Of a stretch of DNA of 64,000 bases, positions 59,133-64,000 are shown one piece after another (the stretch's first letter is position 1; every line of letters starts with the position of its first letter). The DNA comes from Clostridium sp. AF37-5 (GTDB taxonomy: Bacteria; Bacillota; Clostridia; Lachnospirales; Lachnospiraceae): positions 1 through 64,000 of the forward strand of contig NZ_QUDR01000011.1 of assembly GCF_003477605.1 (NCBI RefSeq), read 5' to 3'. The position numbers and the translations under genes were made by a program. The notes beneath the pieces were generated by a model that did no database searches, had not been told where the DNA came from, and saw nothing but the letters and a program-made list of their open reading frames with translations.

Positions 59133-60683
59133 TTAAGATACTTCTTTTAGAATTAAAATCATATCGCCTGTTTGTACCTGTTCGGTTTCTTTTTGGTTGA
59201 CTTCCATAATTGCCTCGACGGTTGTAAAAAACTTTTTCGCAATATCCCAGAGAGTTTCTTTTTCCTGTACCACATAACCGACCATACCGGGCGCACTGCG
59301 GAAGGCATCCCAGTCCACTTCCTCACTTTCATATCCGGAAACAATTGGTTCTTCCATCCGGTCAAATACAAGTAAATCCAGCGCGGCAACTGCCTTAATT
59401 TCAATCTCTTTTTCTCCGGTGAGAGAAGCACTTACCTGCTCTAACATACCATGGAGATTGATATGGCTATTGTTCGTAAGACCGTTTGCCTCTAACAACT
59501 GCTCAAATGGAATCGTACCCTTTGCCGTTGCGAGCGGAACCCTTTCATCCCCGGTCTGGTATAACACACTTACCAAAAGTGCCCCTCTTACCAATAGCCC
59601 TTCTTCTTTCTGTTCTTTATGGTCAATAAACAGAGAACCGCTTACATTCCAAATTTGCAGCGGCGCAAATTCACCCGCCGTTACCATACCGGTAAATCGG
59701 CATTTGCTTTTATTATGAATTTTCAGATTTTCAAAATAGGATGGCTCATAAACCGGTTTGCACTTTTCTTTTAGCGAATAAAAATCCGTGAGAAGGTCAA
59801 TTTTTTCCTGACCGTACACTTTCATATCAAACGCGAATACAACTTCGACTTCCAGCACACGGAATTCGCCATCTTCATCTTCTTTCACACCTAAATCCCT
59901 GCTGTGAATGGAGGCAGTCACCTGTTCGACCATGTCCGCATTGCATCCATGGCAGTCAATATGCCCCTCAATTGGCAGTGTGTTTTCAAAATAATTAATG
60001 GATGGATTTTCTCCCTCGCCCAGATAAATAACGAAAACATTTGCCTGCCCTTCGACAAGAAGTTTTTCTTCTTCCATCCTTGTATTTAGTTCCCCAATGC
60101 AAACATCCGAGTACAAAATCCGCTGCATTGCATCTTTCGTTCCGGGAATTTTCCACTCATCCCGTACCCGCAGCGTATCTTTTTTACTAAAAATCAGATA
60201 GGAAACTTCTGCCGTTCTTTTTTTGGTATAAATATCTTCTCCACCTTCAATGTCAATGGCTCCCTCACAATCGCAAACGCTTCCTGCCGTCACATTAAGT
60301 ACAACAATTGCTTTCATTCCTAATTTTCTGGAATTAATTAACTCACTTTTTAAGTCGCCAATCTCCGCCTGCACCGAAATTTCATCCTCGGCCTTTGCCT
60401 GTGGCAGCAAAATAGTTTCCTCAAAAGGAATTGTCCCTGTCATCTCACTCACCGGAATATCCCCATCCGATGCATATAAAATCTGGAAATGCAAAAGTCC
60501 TTTTACACTTGCCTTTCCCTCCATCATATGAACTTCCTCTATCTGTACCTCTCCCTGTTCTTTCATTATCTGTAACGCATCCGGTCTGGCATCCGGCACA
60601 TTGAAATCGCGGTCAAGTGTAAGCTGCTTAACTTCCCTGCCGTTACACCGGTTCATATGAACTCGCTTTGTAATCAGGTTCAA
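59133..60683 (-). CDS. SPOCS (DUF3794) and LysM domain protein
   Basis: A 516-residue protein, linked to sporulation or cell wall. Repeated SPOCS-like segments begin with LDRDFNVPDARPDALQIMKEQGEV, and the C-terminal ~50 residues form a LysM domain (YVVQEKETLWDIAKKFFTTVEAIMEVN) that binds peptidoglycan or chitin-like glycan. The TTG start is chosen because AAGGAGG is eight bases upstream; a longer reading from 60770 has no site. A terminator of veg lies just upstream. Confidence 0.88.
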   Translation of the reverse strand: MNLITKRVHMNRCNGREVKQLTLDRDFNVPDARPDALQIMKEQGEVQIEEVHMMEGKASVKGLLHFQILYASDGDIPVSEMTGTIPFEETILLPQAKAEDEISVQAEIGDLKSELINSRKLGMKAIVVLNVTAGSVCDCEGAIDIEGGEDIYTKKRTAEVSYLIFSKKDTLRVRDEWKIPGTKDAMQRILYSDVCIGELNTRMEEEKLLVEGQANVFVIYLGEGENPSINYFENTLPIEGHIDCHGCNADMVEQVTASIHSRDLGVKEDEDGEFRVLEVEVVFAFDMKVYGQEKIDLLTDFYSLKEKCKPVYEPSYFENLKIHNKSKCRFTGMVTAGEFAPLQIWNVSGSLFIDHKEQKEEGLLVRGALLVSVLYQTGDERVPLATAKGTIPFEQLLEANGLTNNSHINLHGMLEQVSASLTGEKEIEIKAVAALDLLVFDRMEEPIVSGYESEEVDWDAFRSAPGMVGYVVQEKETLWDIAKKFFTTVEAIMEVNQKETEQVQTGDMILILKEVS

Positions 60684-60737
60684 TCGTTTGGCCTCCTTGT
60701 TTCGTAGTTGTCTCTTACAATATATATTCCAATGAAA

Positions 60738-60780
60738 CAAAAAAAGAACTAATAAACCGGATTTCTCCATTTATTAGTTC
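60738..60780 (-). terminator. terminator of veg
   Basis: A perfect 11-bp stem (GAACTAATAAA with TTTATTAGTTC) with an inner GGA-GAAA-TCC step, followed on the minus strand by seven T. It separates veg from the SPOCS gene. Confidence 0.9.
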
Positions 60781-60788
60781 TCTCTCTA

Positions 60789-61028
60789 CTAGCACAGAGT
60801 TAATTGTACGTCCTTTGTAATGACATCCGTGTAACTGTATGATACCGTTTGGTAACTATTCTCTTCCGCGTTTTTCACCTGCACAAGAAAGATGCAGGGA
60901 TATGTTTCCGTAATCACACCTTCGGTTACATCATATTTGTGTCTTCCCAGATTACTCCGAACCTTTACTTTACTTCCTACATGCTCCGCTACGGCACGCC
61001 GGACACTGCCAACACTGGCTCTTACCAT
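60789..61028 (-). CDS. veg: Veg family protein
   Basis: A 79-residue protein. VGSKVKVRSNLGRHKYDVTEGVITETYPCIFLV is the Veg core (the motif KVxxKxNxGRxK); Veg is abundant in B. subtilis and linked to biofilm regulation and spore outgrowth, but its mechanism is unclear. The ATG with GGAGG is chosen; a longer reading from 61085 lacks a site. A strong consensus promoter lies upstream. Confidence 0.92.
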   Translation of the reverse strand: MVRASVGSVRRAVAEHVGSKVKVRSNLGRHKYDVTEGVITETYPCIFLVQVKNAEENSYQTVSYSYTDVITKDVQLTLC

Positions 61029-61075
61029 AAGATATCCCTCCGTTCTTAAAACACGATATATAGCATACGCATATG

Positions 61076-61104
61076 AGTATACCACATTTTATTGTGGTTG
61101 TCAA
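61076..61104 (-). promoter_or_regulatory. sigma-A promoter of veg with a palindromic spacer
   Basis: Minus strand: TTGACA (61099-61104), 17 bases, TATACT (61076-61081). The spacer is the inverted repeat ACCACA-ATAAAA-TGTGGT, which might be an operator for a repressor or an architectural protein. Confidence 0.75.
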
Positions 61105-61153
61105 TTTATGGTATCCTCGTCATCACATACCGTCCTTACTATCTTATGCAGTT

Positions 61154-62347
61154 TTAAGCCATTTTATTCATAATTTCATTCAAAATCTCGTAAGAAACCT
61201 CATCCTTTGTCTGGATTGGAAGCTCTTTTTCCCCCTCTTTCGTAATCAAAGTAACGACATTTGTATCCGTTCCAAATCCGGCACCGGCAACTTTCAGATT
61301 GTTCGCCACAATCATATCGGCGTGTTTCTTCTCTAATTTCTTTTTCGAGTTTTCTAACATATTTTCGGTTTCCATGGAAAAGCCACATAAAAACTGCCCT
61401 TTTTCTTTATGTTCACCGAGCCATGATAAAATATCCGTTGTCCGCTTCAGCGCAATCGACGCTTCGCCCTCTTTCTTTTTCGTCTTTTCTGTATTTACCG
61501 TAACCGGCGTATAATCGGCAACAGCTGCTGCCTTGATGATAATATCCTGCTCTTTGGCACGTGTTTTCACTGCCTCAAACATATCCGCTGCGCTCTCAAC
61601 CGGCACAACATCCACATGAAGCGGCGCCGGCAGTTCACACGGACCGCTCACCAGTGTAACCTTGGCTCCACGTCTTGCTGCCGTTTTGGCAAGCGCATAT
61701 CCCATCTTCCCGGTCGAATGATTCGTCAGATAACGCACCGGGTCAATCGCCTCTCTCGTCGGTCCGGCTGTAATTAAAACCCGTTTTCCTTCCATATCAT
61801 GTTCATACTGGATTTCCTGTAAAATGTGGGAAAGCAGCACTTCCTCTGAAGGCATTTTCCCTTTTCCGACAGCTTTGCACGCAAGAAGTCCGGTTGCCGG
61901 CTCAATAACCTCCATTCCGAAATCTCTCAATTTCTGAAGGTTTGCCTGCGTAATCGGATTCTCATACATATTGGTATTCATCGCGGGTGCCACCAATTTT
62001 TTACAGCGGCACGCAAGAATCGTTGTACTGAGCATGTCATCTGCAATTCCATTTGCCATTTTCGCAATAATATTCGCACTTGCCGGCGCAACTAAAACCA
62101 AATCCGCTTTGTTACCAAGCGAAACATGCTCAATATTATAGTTAAAGTTTCTATCAAACGTATCGACTAAGCATTTGTGATTCGTCAGCGTCTCAAACGT
62201 AATCGGATTGATAAAATTGGTTGCATTTTGTGTCATCAAAACATGTACGTCGGCGTGAAGTTTTGTCAGCATACTCGTCAGATTTGCGATTTTGTATGCG
62301 GCAATACTGCCTGTCACACCAAGCACAATAGTTTTTCCCTGTAACAT
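61154..62347 (-). CDS. coaBC: bifunctional phosphopantothenoylcysteine decarboxylase/synthetase
   Basis: Joins cysteine to 4'-phosphopantothenate and decarboxylates the product, the middle steps of coenzyme A synthesis. The CoaC flavoprotein half has IVLGVTGSIAAYK, the catalytic His in NIEHVSLG, and PAMNTNMYENP. The CoaB half contains ITAGPTREAIDPVRYLTN and KAAAVADY. 397 residues is typical. GGGGGA precedes the ATG, preferred over an ATG 25 codons earlier. It is the last gene of panB-panC-panD-coaBC. Confidence 0.97.
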   Translation of the reverse strand: MLQGKTIVLGVTGSIAAYKIANLTSMLTKLHADVHVLMTQNATNFINPITFETLTNHKCLVDTFDRNFNYNIEHVSLGNKADLVLVAPASANIIAKMANGIADDMLSTTILACRCKKLVAPAMNTNMYENPITQANLQKLRDFGMEVIEPATGLLACKAVGKGKMPSEEVLLSHILQEIQYEHDMEGKRVLITAGPTREAIDPVRYLTNHSTGKMGYALAKTAARRGAKVTLVSGPCELPAPLHVDVVPVESAADMFEAVKTRAKEQDIIIKAAAVADYTPVTVNTEKTKKKEGEASIALKRTTDILSWLGEHKEKGQFLCGFSMETENMLENSKKKLEKKHADMIVANNLKVAGAGFGTDTNVVTLITKEGEKELPIQTKDEVSYEILNEIMNKMA

Positions 62348-62360
62348 AAAATCCCCCTTC

Positions 62361-62747
62361 TTAGTCAGACAACTGACCATGTTTTTCATAAGAAGATACA
62401 CGTTTAATCTGGTTTTTGTCATCTACAAAAACGACTTTTGGCTTATGGTCGAATACTTCCTCAGGCGTCAAATCGCAATAACTCATAATAATAATGTGGT
62501 CTTCTACCTGAACCATTCTCGCAGCTGCCCCATTTAAGCAAATCATACCACTTCCCGGCTCCCCGGCAATCGTGTAAGTCTCAAAACGGCTTCCATTTTC
62601 TACATCGACAATCTGCACTTTTTCATATTCGTAAATGCCGGCCGCCTCCATTAAAACCGGGTCAACCGTAATACTGCCAACATAATTTAATTCTGCCTGA
62701 ACCACTTTGGCACGGTGTATTTTCCCTTTTAACATCTGAATTGTCAT
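62361..62747 (-). CDS. panD: aspartate 1-decarboxylase precursor
   Basis: Makes beta-alanine for pantothenate. The 128-residue pro-enzyme has the autocatalytic Gly24-Ser25 cleavage site in YVGSITVD; after cleavage Ser25 becomes the pyruvoyl cofactor. Lys9, Tyr58-type residues and GAAARMVQ are in the usual places. GGAGG is nine bases before the ATG. It is 18 bp after panC and 13 bp before coaBC. Confidence 0.97.
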   Translation of the reverse strand: MTIQMLKGKIHRAKVVQAELNYVGSITVDPVLMEAAGIYEYEKVQIVDVENGSRFETYTIAGEPGSGMICLNGAAARMVQVEDHIIIMSYCDLTPEEVFDHKPKVVFVDDKNQIKRVSSYEKHGQLSD

Positions 62748-62765
62748 GACGCTTATCCTCCAATC

Positions 62766-63611
62766 TTATGATTCGTAAATAAAGTTATCAATAAGTCTTG
62801 TTTTTCCAATGTAAACGGCTACGGCAGCCAAAATGGAACCGTCAATCGTTTCTATTGTTTCAATATTATCAAAGTTTACAATTTCCACATAATCAATTTT
62901 GGCAAGCGGCTCCGACTCAATGATTTCCGTAATTGCCTGTTTCACAGTGGCAGCACTTTTTTCGCCGGCTTTCACTAATTCCTCACCTCGAAGTAATCCT
63001 TTGTGAAGAATAACAGCGGCTTTTCTCTCCTCCTTTGAGAGATAAGTGTTTCTCGAACTTTTTGCAAGACCGTCATCTTCACGGATAATCGGGCAGCCAA
63101 TGACTTCGAGATTAAAATTCAAATCTCTTACCATACGGCGGATGACTGCTAACTGCTGTGCGTCCTTCTGTCCAAAGTAAGCGCGGTCCGGCTCTACAAT
63201 GTTAAATAATTTTCCAACTACTGTGCAGACACCGCGGAAATGTGTCGGTCTTGTTTTACCGCACAATCCCTTCGTAAGTCCATCCATGTCAATGAAACTG
63301 CAAAAATCGCTTTCATACATATTTTCCGGTTCCGGATGGAAAATAAGATTTGCACCGGCATTTTCACAAAGCGCCGCATCTCTTTCCAAATCTCTCGGAT
63401 AGGTTGCCAAATCTTCATTTGGTCCAAACTGAATCGGATTTACAAAAACACTGACAACAACACGGTCATTCTGCTCAACTGCCTTGTCAATCAAACTTTT
63501 ATGTCCCTCATGAAGATAACCCATTGTCGGAACAAGACCAACGGAAAGTCCTTCTTCTCTCCATTTCTTTACCTGTTTTCTTACTTCTTCTACGGTTGAT
63601 ACAATCTGCAT
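62766..63611 (-). CDS. panC: pantothenate synthetase
   Basis: Joins pantoate and beta-alanine using ATP. The 281-residue protein shows TMGYLHEGHKSLI (HIGH motif), FVNPIQFGPNEDLATYPRD, YFGQKDAQQLAVIRRM and a KSSRN segment replacing KMSKS. AGGAGG precedes the ATG. It is 12 bp after panB. Confidence 0.97.
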   Translation of the reverse strand: MQIVSTVEEVRKQVKKWREEGLSVGLVPTMGYLHEGHKSLIDKAVEQNDRVVVSVFVNPIQFGPNEDLATYPRDLERDAALCENAGANLIFHPEPENMYESDFCSFIDMDGLTKGLCGKTRPTHFRGVCTVVGKLFNIVEPDRAYFGQKDAQQLAVIRRMVRDLNFNLEVIGCPIIREDDGLAKSSRNTYLSKEERKAAVILHKGLLRGEELVKAGEKSAATVKQAITEIIESEPLAKIDYVEIVNFDNIETIETIDGSILAAVAVYIGKTRLIDNFIYES

Positions 63612-63623
63612 TTTTTCTTCCTC

Positions 63624-64000
63624 CTAGTACAACTTCTCAATAATGTCATCATCTATTTTGTATTCATGCTCACTGGATGGGAAAGCGCCGCTCTGGATTT
63701 CTTCCATATATTTCTGGAATGCTTCTTTCATCACTTCTCCAATGTTTGCATAACGTTTTACAAATTTTGGTGTAAAGTCAGAGAACATACCAAGCATATC
63801 CTGGTAAACAAGTACCTGACCGTCACATCCATTTCCGGCACCGATTCCAATTGTTGGAATATCTAACTTCTCGGTCACAAGATTAGCAAGTTTACTTGGA
63901 ATTCCCTCAAGTACAACTGCAAATGCACCGGCTTCTTCGACAGCAATTGCATCCGCAATTAATTTCTTTGCTGCCTTTTCCGTTTTACCCTGAACTTTAA
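63624..64000 (-). CDS. panB: 3-methyl-2-oxobutanoate hydroxymethyltransferase, 3' part
   Basis: Makes ketopantoate, the first committed step of pantothenate synthesis. Only the C-terminal ~125 codons lie in the window; the gene continues past its end. The visible part ([49 protein letters not shown]) contains the conserved catalytic Glu in LEGIP and the ligand-binding GIGAG. It is the upstream member of panB-panC-panD-coaBC. Confidence 0.95.
   Translation of the reverse strand, partial: KVQGKTEKAAKKLIADAIAVEEAGAFAVVLEGIPSKLANLVTEKLDIPTIGIGAGNGCDGQVLVYQDMLGMFSDFTPKFVKRYANIGEVMKEAFQKYMEEIQSGAFPSSEHEYKIDDDIIEKLY

Noticed and set aside
60684..60770. Longer N-terminus for the SPOCS-LysM protein
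   Set aside because: It runs through the veg terminator and lacks a ribosome site; the TTG at 60683 has AAGGAGG at ideal distance.
1..64000. tRNA, rRNA or CRISPR array
   Set aside because: None seen on reading both strands. A tRNAscan-SE or Infernal run would be decisive.

Overview
The window reads as a chromosomal segment of an anaerobic, motile, spore-forming Firmicute, most likely a gut or rumen Lachnospiraceae (Roseburia/Eubacterium/Butyrivibrio-like). This is inferred from gene content: spoIIR, a CotS-family coat kinase, a SPOCS-LysM protein, Veg, flagellin and FliS, the hydrogenase maturase HydF, a secreted GH10 xylanase and many small zinc-ribbon or membrane proteins. The DNA is moderately AT-rich with strong AGGAGG-type ribosome binding sites. 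No rRNA, tRNA, complete insertion sequence, prophage or CRISPR array was recognised.

Layout. 1-5.5 kb (minus strand): pgi, a membrane protein, murG, a HIT protein, a flavodoxin/SCP2 fusion and a rhomboid protease. 5.6-7 kb (plus): an ASKHA/ferredoxin-like protein. 7-16.9 kb (minus): a complete Flp/Tad pilus locus (two prepilin peptidases, TadZ-like, CpaF ATPase, TadB, TadC, Flp pilin, DUF5702-like, two TadE-like proteins, FHA protein). A 24-bp inverted repeat around an 80-bp AT-rich spacer interrupts it and may be an invertible promoter. 17-23.2 kb: motility genes (DUF2508, fliS, a cysteine-rich flagellin, a 951-residue repeat protein with a FliK-like end, a degenerate HD-GYP protein). 23.3-29.6 kb (plus): secreted subtilase, mtnN, GH10 xylanase and L,D-transpeptidase. 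29.9-33.9 kb (minus): pgm-glgB. 34-42.8 kb: PEGA lipoprotein, CotS kinase, DUF885 lipoprotein, zinc-ribbon membrane protein, small proteins and a carboxylesterase. 42.8-50.5 kb: hydF, a LacI-sensor/GGDEF protein, cca, a TSCPD protein, queT behind a preQ1 riboswitch, a VanY-type peptidase and plsC. 50.5-53.3 kb: a small accessory island (zinc-ribbon protein and AlbA_2 regulator). 53.3-57.4 kb (minus): ddl-DUF1934-dapF-HD-GYP operon and spoIIR. 57.5-61 kb: ispE, a sigma-28-driven DUF5610-like protein, SPOCS-LysM and veg. 61.1-64 kb (minus): panB(partial)-panC-panD-coaBC.

How the genes connect. panB/C/D and coaBC form one coenzyme A operon. pgi, pgm and glgB form a glucose-phosphate to glycogen axis. 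ddl, dapF, murG, the L,D-transpeptidase and the VanY peptidase serve the cell wall. One GGDEF protein, one intact HD-GYP and one degenerate HD-GYP point to cyclic-di-GMP control near pilus and flagellar genes.

Most unusual features. (1) Three ~75-nt palindromes share a 30-nt centre with a GGG/A internal loop, but have unrelated, self-complementary arms; each sits at a gene 3' end in sense orientation. (2) A second palindrome family has a conserved one-sided bulge. (3) There is a candidate inverton in the pilus locus. (4) The flagellin has nine cysteines. (5) A near-perfect sigma-28 promoter precedes a protein that is not a classical flagellar gene.
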